A DNA stretch of 64,000 nucleotides from Pedobacter sp. MC2016-24 (GCF_015223055.1 NZ_JADFBX010000007.1:186001-250000); one strand, 5' to 3'; numbered from the stretch's first letter, positions 19,092 through 26,557 are shown. The notes: a model not told the origin generated them from the letters alone. Program-made: numbers and translations.

Positions 19092-19167
19092 ATTTTTATT
19101 CGTTTTATAACATTAAACAGTGTTTTAAAATAGCCCGGCGGTTCAATTGGCGTTAGAAGCCGGCTTT

Positions 19168-19201
19168 AAAAATTACCGGTGCTGATCTGATCAGTACCGG
19201 T
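19168..19201 (-). terminator. Strong hairpin with U-tract between fecR and susC
   Basis: ACCGGTGCTGATC (19175-19187) and GATCAGTACCGGT (19189-19201) form a 13-bp arm pair with one G-U pair and an almost absent loop. Read on the - strand, the hairpin is followed by AATTTTT (19174-19168). It fits an intrinsic terminator or attenuator that uncouples the sigma/FecR pair from the highly expressed susC-susD-phosphatase unit. Confidence 0.65.
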
Positions 19202-19223
19202 TTATAAATTCGCTGTTACATCC

Positions 19224-20183
19224 TCATTTTTTATAGACATTAAAGGTTTTTTGATCATTTGATTTTTTGAATTGAAGGTGGTGTAAACTACAGAGCAGAT
19301 CCAGGATCTCTTCCGGAGTTTGTTTGGTATTAAAGGTGGCACTGCATTTCAGGTTGCCTAATGCAGTAGCCAAATGAATTTGGATGTCATAGCTGTATTG
19401 CAGTTTTTCTATCACCTGCTGCAGGGAGGCCCTTTCAAATACCAGGTTTACATAAATCGGTGCCGGTGTATAACTGATGGTGGCACGTTGTGCTTTTTTA
19501 TCGTAAACCACCTGCTGCCCTTTAACCAGTGTACCAAAGACCTGGCTGCTGTTCCCTACAGCTACTTTTCCTGTGGCCACAGCTATTTGTATGCTTTTAT
19601 TGGCCTGGTAAGAACTGATCTTAAAAGAAGTACCCAATACTTTGGTATAAATCCCTTCGGCTGTTTTTACAGTAAAAGGTCTGCGTTCATCATGTGCGAT
19701 TTTAAAAAACGCTTCTCCTTCGGCTAGTTCGATTGTCCTTTGGTTTGCTTTAAATTTTGCGGGATATAGCAGGCGTGCTGAAGGACTTAGGATGATTTCC
19801 GACCCATCAGAGAGCACAATCTTCTTTATCTCCTGTTTAGCCGTGCTGATGGATACGAGTTGCTCCGCTACGAGCTGCGGTTTCCTTGCCATCCAGAAGG
19901 TCATTCCCAATCCGGCAATCACTACAATTGCAGCGGCAATTTTTGCCATCTGGAAAACCTGATGCAAGCGAATTACCCGGGCTGATTTGCCTGTGCTTTG
20001 CATCTCCAGCTGTAGTGCAGCAAATACTTCCCCACCGATCTGTGTTTTTCTTCCTTCATTTAAACTGGCTGGTCGCTGCTCATACGAAGCGTACCAGGCT
20101 TCTACCTGATTCACCTCTTCCGGACTCGCCTCCTGATTTAAATATTTTTTAAGCAGCAGCTGTGCTTTCTCTTCTTTTGTCAT
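19224..20183 (-). CDS. FecR-family anti-sigma factor
   Basis: A 319-residue protein with one membrane span (about 82-100, IAAAIVVIAGLGMTFWM). A cytoplasmic N-terminal sigma-binding part precedes it (LLLKKYLNQEASPEEVNQVEAWY). After it come a periplasmic FecR domain (about 118-215, VLSDGSEIILSPSARLLYP, EGEAFFKIAHDERRPFTVKT, VLGTSFKIS) and a C-terminal DUF4974-type domain (about 250-319, FERASLQQVIEKLQYSYDIQ) that resembles an STN fold. Such proteins hold the ECF sigma until the STN domain of the cognate SusC signals ligand binding. The gene lies 57 nt after the sigma gene and 132 nt before susC. Confidence 0.95.
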   Translation of the reverse strand: MTKEEKAQLLLKKYLNQEASPEEVNQVEAWYASYEQRPASLNEGRKTQIGGEVFAALQLEMQSTGKSARVIRLHQVFQMAKIAAAIVVIAGLGMTFWMARKPQLVAEQLVSISTAKQEIKKIVLSDGSEIILSPSARLLYPAKFKANQRTIELAEGEAFFKIAHDERRPFTVKTAEGIYTKVLGTSFKISSYQANKSIQIAVATGKVAVGNSSQVFGTLVKGQQVVYDKKAQRATISYTPAPIYVNLVFERASLQQVIEKLQYSYDIQIHLATALGNLKCSATFNTKQTPEEILDLLCSLHHLQFKKSNDQKTFNVYKK

Positions 20184-20240
20184 CTACATACCTGTCAGTT
20201 CAAAAGAAGAATGGTACTAACCAGCTTGGTTAAGCTTAAG

Positions 20241-20786
20241 TTACGTTTGTGTTAATAAAATCAAAATCACAAAAATCAGCAGATAGGATAGCCGCTCCTT
20301 TAATAACTTCAGTGCAGCAGAAATCTGGTTTTTAACCGTTTGTGCAGAGAGGTCAAGTTCGGTAGAAATTTCACGGATCGTTTTTTCCTGTTTCCTGCTC
20401 ATTCTAAAAATCAGGCGCATCCGTTCTGGTAATTCAAGCAGCGCAGCATCAATCTCCTGCTCCAAATCTTTAAGCATCAACGTTTTTTCTGCAGAAAGCG
20501 CCGTCTCGTTCCGGATGAGCAAAGCCAGATCTTCCTCATGCTTTTCTTTAATGATGGCTGATTTGAAGTAGTTGATCACTTTGTATTTCACCGCACCCTC
20601 CAGGTAGGCGCGCAGGTTGCCCTCAATTTGTAACTGGGCACGGTTTTCCCAAAGAGAGATGAATATTTCCTGTGTAATGTCCTGCGCAATCACTTCATCC
20701 CGCAGTCGTTTGTAGGCGCTTTCCAGTACGTCAGACCAATATATGCGATAGATTTGCTCCATAGCAGCATGATTCCCGTTTTTCAA
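20241..20786 (-). CDS. ECF sigma-70 factor (non-ATG start, hydrophobic C-terminal tail)
   Basis: An RpoE-type sigma of about 181 residues: region 2 (AAMEQIYRIYWSDVLESAYKRL, QDITQEIFISLWENR) and region 4 (LPERMRLIFRMSRKQEKTIREI, LSAQTVKNQISAALKLL). The first usable codon I find is TTG at 20786; no ATG or GTG occurs in the region before it. In-frame codons upstream of it read TDLIAS before LKNGNH, which looks like a genuine ECF N-terminus, so translation may begin slightly further upstream at a rare codon such as ATC or ATA. A -7 element (TAGCTTTG) at 20853-20846 puts the transcript start near 20840, limiting any extension. The last 15 residues (SYLLIFVILILLTQT) are strongly hydrophobic and could touch the membrane near FecR. 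Confidence 0.9.
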   Translation of the reverse strand: MKNGNHAAMEQIYRIYWSDVLESAYKRLRDEVIAQDITQEIFISLWENRAQLQIEGNLRAYLEGAVKYKVINYFKSAIIKEKHEEDLALLIRNETALSAEKTLMLKDLEQEIDAALLELPERMRLIFRMSRKQEKTIREISTELDLSAQTVKNQISAALKLLKERLSYLLIFVILILLTQT

Positions 20787-20845
20787 TGAGGCTATGAGAT
20801 CAGTTCCTGGAGTTGTAGCCGTTGTTTCGATGTTGAAATTTTTAA

Positions 20846-20853
20846 CAAAGCTA
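20846..20853 (-). promoter_or_regulatory. Bacteroidota -7 element upstream of the ECF sigma gene
   Basis: The - strand reads TAGCTTTG, matching TAnnTTTG. I see no good TTTG at the expected -33 distance. The element implies a leader of roughly 50 nt before the TTG at 20786. Confidence 0.4.
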
Positions 20854-20908
20854 CAGCCGGAATATTCCCTTAATATTAAATAATTCTTAACGCTGTAGAC
20901 TACACTGG

Positions 20909-21472
20909 TTACAGTTGGCGTGATCTTTTTATCTTCTTGTTACGCCAGCGATAGATTCTGAGTAATTTGTTTAGTGCGTCTCTATTTGTGTTGTAGTCAT
21001 CAATTGATAAACGCTCATAGCCGCTTGGATGGTGATAAACTAAATAATCTTCGCTGTTTTTTCCATAACTTTCCGTAATGGCACGTTCATCTATAATGTC
21101 TTTCCATTCATGAAATTTTGCCGATACAGTTTGTAGTCCATGTTCATTCAGTATAATCTGCGGGGTTTTATTAGTCGCCTCTTTATATTCCTTAAAGGCA
21201 GTGTAAGCACTGAAAATTAACACCACAGAACCCATTATATAGCTTTCTGTTTCAAGTAAAAGATATATGCCAAGTCCCATACCACCCAACATCAGTGCCA
21301 TCTCAAATAGATTTGAAGCCTTATCGTAAAAAATCACTGTCTCATTGGGAACCGATAAATCGTCAAGAAACTCATCCTCTAATTTGAATTTCGAGGCTAA
21401 GATATGTAACCTTTCCCGATCTTGTTTTGTTCTGATTTCGCTCTTGACAAAGATTTTATCACCAGGGGGCAT
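20909..21472 (-). CDS. Membrane protein of unknown function with two TM helices (possible immunity protein)
   Basis: The ATG at 21472 gives 187 residues starting MPPGDKIFVKSEIR; an upstream GTG-type extension to 21517 adds an unlikely Cys/Gly-rich leader. A charged N-terminal part is followed by two membrane helices (about 55-90, MALMLGGMGLGIYLLLE and YIMGSVVLIFSAYTAF), then a soluble domain with ILNEHGLQTVSAKFHEWKDI and SGYERLSIDDY. This resembles the PH-like/YcxB arrangement, but the match is by eye only. The gene stands head to head with, and overlaps, a start-less glycine-rich fragment on the + strand, so an immunity role is possible. No catalytic residues are apparent. Confidence 0.65.
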   Translation of the reverse strand: MPPGDKIFVKSEIRTKQDRERLHILASKFKLEDEFLDDLSVPNETVIFYDKASNLFEMALMLGGMGLGIYLLLETESYIMGSVVLIFSAYTAFKEYKEATNKTPQIILNEHGLQTVSAKFHEWKDIIDERAITESYGKNSEDYLVYHHPSGYERLSIDDYNTNRDALNKLLRIYRWRNKKIKRSRQL

Positions 21473-21826
21473 GATGCTAGTTTTGTACCTTATATAACAT
21501 CCGCCTTGGGGGCACACGAAGGGCCAGAATTGGATGTCGACGCGTCAATCGGAACGACCTCTGGTTACTACCCTGTATTGGATATGAGGTCTTTGAAGAA
21601 AGGGGAGGCAGCTGGCAATCTCCTGGGATGGAGTTTCAATGGTGGAATCGGCCTTGGTGCCGGCGGACATTTATCTGCAAATGGATCCGTTGGTATCAAT
21701 TATGACGGGCTAAACACTTCTCTTGGTTGGATATCAAGCGGAATAAGTGTTGGTATTGGCGAGGGAATTGGAGCCACAGGCGGTTTAAGTTATTCTACTC
21801 CAGTTTTTAAATCTCAATTTAAATAA
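21422..21826 (+). pseudogene. Glycine-rich C-terminal fragment, probably of a toxin or surface protein
   Basis: An open frame with no ATG or convincing start; its first part overlaps the 5' end of the opposite-strand membrane-protein gene. The plausible protein part begins around 21491 (YITSALGAHEGPEL) and continues with alternating Gly/Ser/Asn-rich hydrophobic segments (FNGGIGLGAGGHLSANGS, SVGIGEGIGATGGLSY) to a stop at 21826. This looks like the C-terminal end of a much larger protein, such as the variable tip of an RHS-type protein, left after loss of the rest. A promoter-like TAGTTTTG at 21478-21485 could drive it. I cannot identify the parent family with confidence. Confidence 0.45.
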
Positions 21827-21853
21827 AAATGTTAAATTAGTGCTTTATTAAAA

Positions 21854-22210
21854 ATGATGAAGAGAAAAGTTTTTTTGCTGTCACTTTTTGTATTTGTATT
21901 TCTCTGTCTGGTGGTAAACACATACGTGCAAGAAAGGCTAGAGTACAAGAAAACTTACCATTTCAAAATTACTAGAATAGAAGTAAACGAAAAGATGAGG
22001 AAGGTGTTCTATGATGATTCCCATCGGAAGATCCTATTTTCGAATTATACAATCATGGGTTATGAAGATGTAAAAGTTGGAGATTCTGTTAGCCTAGATT
22101 CATGTGCAGCGTCTTTAAAAATTTTTCGAATAGACAAATTTAATCATCCGAGGCTATTATCAGAAACAAGACCTACCGGGACTTTTCCGCGTAGCTGTTT
22201 TTGTAATTAG
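21854..22210 (+). CDS. Small membrane-anchored hypothetical protein
   Basis: 118 residues. An N-terminal basic-hydrophobic segment (about residues 3-25, KVFLLSLFVFVFLCLVVNTY) acts as an anchor or uncleaved signal. It is followed by a short beta-rich domain of about 75 residues with two Cys near the end (RSCFCN) and one at about residue 84. I do not recognise it. It lies 27 nt after the glycine-rich fragment, in an AT-rich region of small envelope proteins, and may belong to the same decayed module. Confidence 0.55.
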   Translation: MMKRKVFLLSLFVFVFLCLVVNTYVQERLEYKKTYHFKITRIEVNEKMRKVFYDDSHRKILFSNYTIMGYEDVKVGDSVSLDSCAASLKIFRIDKFNHPRLLSETRPTGTFPRSCFCN

Positions 22211-22321
22211 TAAGATTTGAATATAGAATGCCGAATAGCCAACTACGTTTCGACTTATTAGAAAGTAAGAGTTAGGATGTTGAAGCCGGAAGATGATTTT
22301 GTGTAAGTAATAAGAATAATA

Positions 22322-22762
22322 ATGAAACACTTGAATTTGTTTATAATACTGATTTTACTTTATTGCTGTTCATGTAATAATGTTTACTTGAATCGAGAAG
22401 AAGATAATGAAAAAGGCAAAGTTCTCCTAACTGACTTTTATACAAAAATTTCGGATGGGGATTTTGAAAAGATAGATAAGATCGTCAGTGATAGTTTAAA
22501 GCAAATAGCCGGACCTGATGGATTAAGTAAATTGCTGAAATCAATTAATAATAAAATCGGTCGCTATAAAAGCTATACTATAGAAGATCACTATACCAGA
22601 TGTTTCACTGGTAAGAAAAATGAAACAGATTATTTCTACAAATTGAAAGTGGTGTATGATAAAGGAATAACCGATGAGGTTATAAGATTTACAAAACAAA
22701 ATAATGGAGCAGAAGGTAAAATAAATTCATATCACGCATACTCAGATTTGCTGCTAAAATAA
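22322..22762 (+). CDS. Small lipoprotein, NTF2/DUF4878-like
   Basis: 146 residues with an N-terminal signal ending in clustered cysteines (LLYCCSCNN, Cys15/16/18), consistent with a lipoprotein signal. The mature part (LTDFYTKISDGDFEKIDKIV ... YFYKLKVVYDKGITDEVI) has the helix-then-curved-sheet pattern seen in small NTF2-like lipoproteins of Bacteroidota. Function is unknown; such orphans often sit next to toxin remnants as immunity-like genes. The 112-nt gap before it and the 238-nt gap after it show no further gene. Confidence 0.6.
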   Translation: MKHLNLFIILILLYCCSCNNVYLNREEDNEKGKVLLTDFYTKISDGDFEKIDKIVSDSLKQIAGPDGLSKLLKSINNKIGRYKSYTIEDHYTRCFTGKKNETDYFYKLKVVYDKGITDEVIRFTKQNNGAEGKINSYHAYSDLLLK

Positions 22763-23000
22763 GCTATAGACCATCCACCATATACTGGGGTATTAGGGCG
22801 TAAATTAAAGTATATAGCTATTACATAAATGGGACTCTTATGTATTCAGGAGCATATCTTGGATTTAATAACATACAGCAAACATTCCATAGATTTTTCA
22901 GCATTTCCAAAACTAAAAGCCAATGCCTTTAAATTTGAGAAATAAAAAGCTAGAATAAATTGTAAAAAACTACTACTTTGCTCATTCTAATTTATCTATT

Positions 23001-23477
23001 ATGTTTCTCAAATTAAGAATGGGGCTCAGCTCTGTACTATTCTTTTTCATCACCACTTTTTCTGCATGTTCTATTCATTACAAAGTTGCCGAGAATAAAC
23101 TCAATTTTGAAAAGGATATTGTGGTGGATATCCAGAAAGTTGATTCCCGGACTGAGCAAACTGCAGGATCAAATTATAAACTGGTGCCTCCGAGAAAACA
23201 TGTTTTTGTTTGGCTTACAGTTCAATTGACAAATAACAGCAATAGTGATCAACTGATCGATCTTACAAAAATTGTTCTGCTCAATGCAGAAAACAAAACT
23301 AAATACCTAGTAGTAAACATATTCCAACCTTCAATCATACCGATTCCTGCTAAGAGTGATTTGAAACTTAAGGCCAAAGAGCAAGTAAAAAGATTAATGA
23401 TGTTTACTTATCCCGAAAAGCTGAGACCAGATTTAGTTGAGATTAATGGATCGGTGCATCAGGTAGCCTATTTATAG
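23001..23477 (+). CDS. Lipoprotein with DUF4352-like beta-sandwich
   Basis: 158 residues. The signal peptide ends in the lipobox TFSACS (Cys23). The mature domain has KHVFVWLTVQLTNNSNSDQLIDLTKIVLLNAENKTKY, the pattern of DUF4352/telokin-like extracellular domains: a 'larger than' linking strand, then N-S-rich turns and a conserved L-x-L run. These domains are usually structural or binding modules on the cell surface. It is the third small envelope protein in this accessory stretch. Confidence 0.65.
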   Translation: MFLKLRMGLSSVLFFFITTFSACSIHYKVAENKLNFEKDIVVDIQKVDSRTEQTAGSNYKLVPPRKHVFVWLTVQLTNNSNSDQLIDLTKIVLLNAENKTKYLVVNIFQPSIIPIPAKSDLKLKAKEQVKRLMMFTYPEKLRPDLVEINGSVHQVAYL

Positions 23478-23531
23478 TTGATATACGCTAATGAATCATT
23501 GCTTGAGCTGATTAGTCTAATTATTCGGCCC

Positions 23532-23663
23532 ATGGAATATAATTGGCAATTAAAAGACTGGCCGAATTTTATTTGTAAGCTGGATGAAATTCAGTCATTG
23601 ATTATCGAAATCGGCAATTGCTCATCTTTATTTCGAATCGATACATCATTTTTAATATTGTAA
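23532..23663 (+). pseudogene. N-terminal stub of a Fic-family protein (DUF4172 region)
   Basis: From the ATG at 23532 the 43-codon frame reads MEYNWQLKDWPNFICKLD and continues through SLIIEIG before running into unrelated residues and a stop. The W-Q-x-x-D-W-P-x-F block is the characteristic start of the DUF4172 domain that precedes Fic in many Bacteroidota proteins. No Fic motif (HxFx(D/E)GNGR) is found downstream, so only a fragment remains. It occupies most of the 310-nt gap 23478-23787; in the rest of that gap I see only AT-rich sequence. Confidence 0.55.
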
Positions 23664-23787
23664 TTAGCTGATTGGTAGAGCGATAGCGTAAATAAACAGT
23701 TAGCTCTTAGAGTAATATATTTCATTTAACCAAAGACTGACATAGGGCTGTCAGTGACCTGCTTTACTTTAGCTGAAAAGTGAAAAA

Positions 23788-24408
23788 ATGGAAAAACTTG
23801 ATTTAACCAAGCGCTACAAGCGCTATTACACAGCTAAAGCAGTACCGCAGATTCTGAACATTGAAGCGGCTAATTATGTTTCCATAGCTGGATTAGGGGA
23901 TCCGTCAGGTCCACTGTATGCAGAACATATCCAGGCTTTGTATGCTGTAGCATATGCGCTAAAGTTTCATTGCAAGGAATTAGGCAAAGATTTTATAGTT
24001 TCAAAGCTGGAGGGATTGTGGGATTTTGATGAAGTAAGGTATGGTCTGGTCCCTATGCATGAGGCACCCCTAAAAATTCCCCGTAGTGAATGGCGATATC
24101 GATTATTGATCAGGTTGCCTGATTTCGTTAAAGCAGATGATATTGAGCGTGCTAAACTGAAGCTGAAACTGAAAAAGGATTTTCAGCATCTACAGGATGT
24201 TGTCGCATTTGATTTGCCAGCTAGAAAGGTTGTGCAGATGCTGCATGTAGGACCCTTTGACAGCGAGCCTGAGACCTTAGCGACTATGAAAGACTTTATT
24301 GATAGCCATAAATTTGGCAAAGCCGGTCTACATCATGAAATTTACCTCAGTGATTATCGTAAAACGCCGCCAGAAAAGCTTAGAACAATTTTGAGAGAGC
24401 CCATCTGA
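23788..24408 (+). CDS. GyrI-like small-molecule-binding protein
   Basis: 206 residues, cytoplasmic, no signal. It carries the GyrI-like layout: VPQILNIEAANYVSIAGLGDPSG near the start, then YAVAYALKF, LEGLWDFDE, the strand YRLLIRLPDFV, and the C-terminal repeat with VVQMLHVGPFDSEPETLATM and LHHEIYLSDYRKTPPEKLRTI. It lacks the helix-turn-helix of BmrR-type activators and is a stand-alone SBD of the kind often annotated GyrI-like domain-containing protein. It likely binds a hydrophobic small molecule; some relatives hydrolyse such ligands. It stands alone between the accessory stretch and a pectate lyase. Confidence 0.85.
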   Translation: MEKLDLTKRYKRYYTAKAVPQILNIEAANYVSIAGLGDPSGPLYAEHIQALYAVAYALKFHCKELGKDFIVSKLEGLWDFDEVRYGLVPMHEAPLKIPRSEWRYRLLIRLPDFVKADDIERAKLKLKLKKDFQHLQDVVAFDLPARKVVQMLHVGPFDSEPETLATMKDFIDSHKFGKAGLHHEIYLSDYRKTPPEKLRTILREPI

Positions 24409-24467
24409 ATTTAAATTGTTACAAGGATAATCCGTCACTCTGACGTTTTAATTAATACCTTGAACAG

Positions 24468-25613
24468 ATGAAATATTTATGGATACTTTTCATAGGCTTA
24501 ACCATTGCTGCAAAGGCTCAAACCAATGACTTTAAATATACAGCGGTGGATCCACGTCCTTTTGCCGACAATGCAAACCACTGGTATTTTGGTTTTGACA
24601 AGCACAATGTGATCAATTGTAAACCCAATCAGCCTAAATATCAAACTACAGAACTAACGAATATTGCAGATAACATCCTGTTGTTTCAAAAAGACAATGG
24701 TGGCTGGCCTAAAAACTACGATGTGATGGCGATATTGACTCCTGATCAAAAAGATAGCCTGATCCATGCGAAATCGGTTTTAAACACCACTTACGATAAT
24801 GGGAGTACCTATACACAAATCGCCGTACTGGCCAATGTGTATACGGTAACTAAGATAGGGAAATACAAAGCTGCCGCTTTAAAAGGATTGGATTACATAT
24901 TGAAATCTCAATATAAGAATGGCGGCTGGCCACAGTTTTACCCCTTGGAATCCAATTACAGCAGGTACGTAACCTACAACGATGGAAATTTTGAAGGCAT
25001 TATGGGGCTTTTGAAAGATATCGACGATGACAAGCCGCAATATGCTTTTTTAGATGATACACATCGCAAAAAGTTAAAAGAAGCGTATCAAAGGGCTTTT
25101 CCTTGTATTTTGAAAACACAGATCAACGACGCGGGGAAACCAACAGCCTGGTGCCAGCAATATGATGAGGTTACTTTACAGCCTGCATGGGCACGTAAGT
25201 TTGAACCGCCAAGCATTTGTAATAAGGAAAGCGCAGATCTGGTGCTGTTCCTGATGAGTCTGGAACATCCCTCAAAAGAAATTGTTACGGCTGTGGAAAA
25301 TGCAGTAACCTGGTTTGAGGAATCAAAAATCTTGAATACGAGGGTTAAAGTAATTCCTGCCGAAAAATTCATTACGCCTTTTCGGGTGTCCAATACAGAC
25401 CGTGTTGTGGTAACGGATAGCACAGCTCCAGCAATTTGGACACGCTATTACGAATTGAAAACGCACAAGCCTATATTTTGTGATCGCGATAGCAAAATTG
25501 TGTATGCTTTGGCTGATATTGGCCGGGAACGCCGTGATGGCTATGCCTGGTATACGTATGCGCCCCAGCAAGTGCTGGACAAATATACGCAATGGTATCA
25601 GAAATTTCATTAG
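24468..25613 (+). CDS. Secreted pectate lyase, family PL10
   Basis: 381 residues with a signal peptide (LFIGLTIAAKAQ, cleavage near residue 18). PL10 signatures are DNGGWPKNYD, TTYDNGSTYTQI, NGGWPQFYPL, YNDGNFEG and the catalytic block AWARKFEPPSI, whose Arg243 corresponds to the base arginine described for the family. WCQQYDEVTLQPAWAR precedes it as in other members. PL10 enzymes are (alpha/alpha)3-toroid lyases that cut polygalacturonate by Ca2+-assisted beta-elimination. It is not in an operon, but it shares substrate with the PL1-like gene at 5092 and may belong to the same regulon. Confidence 0.95.
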   Translation: MKYLWILFIGLTIAAKAQTNDFKYTAVDPRPFADNANHWYFGFDKHNVINCKPNQPKYQTTELTNIADNILLFQKDNGGWPKNYDVMAILTPDQKDSLIHAKSVLNTTYDNGSTYTQIAVLANVYTVTKIGKYKAAALKGLDYILKSQYKNGGWPQFYPLESNYSRYVTYNDGNFEGIMGLLKDIDDDKPQYAFLDDTHRKKLKEAYQRAFPCILKTQINDAGKPTAWCQQYDEVTLQPAWARKFEPPSICNKESADLVLFLMSLEHPSKEIVTAVENAVTWFEESKILNTRVKVIPAEKFITPFRVSNTDRVVVTDSTAPAIWTRYYELKTHKPIFCDRDSKIVYALADIGRERRDGYAWYTYAPQQVLDKYTQWYQKFH

Positions 25614-25635
25614 ATTCCAGGCTGATAATTAGGAG

Positions 25636-26274
25636 CTATTTTTCGTAGAAATTTGGGGTAAGATAAAATACGGTGTCTATGAAATATAGTAGACCATCGC
25701 GACAGAGAACATTTTCATCGTGCAGATCTTCAAAAATAATCCCCAATTTGGTATTATAATAATCATTATTCCTGATGTGGGTGAACTGATTATATTCAAG
25801 AAAAACTTTGAGTGCGTTTAGGTCAGTTGTCTCCGTTGCTAGTATGAAATCCTGTTTGACTACAGCAAAAAGAGTACCCTCAATTACTTTAAACACTAGA
25901 AATTCATATAAAGTTGATTTAAAGAAATAATTATGAATCAATAAACTGTTAAAATAATCTAGCCAGTATTCGTAAAATATGCTGCCATTAAGTTTGATTA
26001 CACTATGATCATCAAAGCAATAAACCCTTTGTTCGGCCCCCTCACTTATGAATAAGTTGTCTGATATGGCATCGGAAAAGATAAGATTTTCTTCTTGAGC
26101 AAAAGAAATTAAGAGTTGTTCTTCTTCACTTTTGAGACGCTTTTGTTCTTCAAGTTTTGAGCCTGTCTTCTCATTTCCTCTAAGGAAATTGTGGACTTTT
26201 TTGAGTTGGCTTGTGAAGCCATCCTGTCCATTTCCGATAATGATAGTTTGTAGTTCATCTTTAATTTGTTTCAT
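25636..26274 (-). CDS. Stand-alone kinase-like protein resembling polyvalent-protein kinases
   Basis: 212 residues, cytoplasmic. After a charged coiled-coil N-terminus (about 20-60) comes a minimal protein-kinase-like fold: an AEQRVYCFDDHSVIKLN segment with candidate ATP-binding Lys94, an FYEYWLDYFNSLLIHNYFF helix, then IFEDLHDENVL (Asp183, His185, Asn188) as catalytic loop and LLYFIDTVFYL (Asp200) in the place of the DFG motif. This order and spacing resemble the kinase module found within 'polyvalent' proteins of phages and conjugative elements. The P-loop is not glycine-rich, as in that group. It lies alone, 22 nt from the convergent PL10 gene. The substrate is unknown, and it could be a relic of a mobile element. 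Confidence 0.65.
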   Translation of the reverse strand: MKQIKDELQTIIIGNGQDGFTSQLKKVHNFLRGNEKTGSKLEEQKRLKSEEEQLLISFAQEENLIFSDAISDNLFISEGAEQRVYCFDDHSVIKLNGSIFYEYWLDYFNSLLIHNYFFKSTLYEFLVFKVIEGTLFAVVKQDFILATETTDLNALKVFLEYNQFTHIRNNDYYNTKLGIIFEDLHDENVLCRDGLLYFIDTVFYLTPNFYEK

Positions 26275-26289
26275 TAAGGATTTGTTTCA

Positions 26290-26297
26290 CAAATATA
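26290..26297 (-). promoter_or_regulatory. -7 element upstream of the kinase-like gene
   Basis: The - strand reads TATATTTG, an exact TAnnTTTG, about 16 nt before the ATG at 26274. No clear -33 TTTG is present. An 8-bp inverted repeat (TTATTAGT/ACTAATAA, 26304-26322) lies just upstream and could bind a regulator. Confidence 0.4.
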
Positions 26298-26315
26298 CGA
26301 AATTTATTAGTGATA

Positions 26316-26522
26316 CTAATAACCCTCCATTAAGGGGATTTTCAATGTTGCTTTTGAGGGAACGTATTTGCTCAGGGGTTGTGTAATAATCCAGGACCGC
26401 TCAATGTCATTCAGGTCTTTCGCTGTAAGGCAGGTGGTGAAGAGCGCTGTGACTTCGCTTTTGTCGTTAACATAAAGTCTAATCGATGAACCGATTGCTT
26501 TGCAAACTTTTGGGAAGCTCAA
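26316..26522 (-). other. Short open frame without ATG, possible gene remnant
   Basis: A 68-codon frame starting at a TTG and ending LKIPLMEGY. It contains a plausible protein-like segment (LTAKDLNDIERSWIITQPLSKYVPSK) but no start, signal or known motif, and overlaps the region just before the transketolase start. It may be the tail of a lost gene. The rest of the 283-nt gap 26275-26557 holds only the promoter element of the kinase-like gene. Confidence 0.2.
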
Positions 26523-26557
26523 CTGTTCTAAATCAATATCATTTGATTTATTTGACC

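Noticed and set aside
23664..23720. Sequence resembling a tRNA D-arm (AGCTGATTGGTAGAGC)
   Set aside because: No anticodon or T arm follows and the D stem does not pair; not a tRNA.
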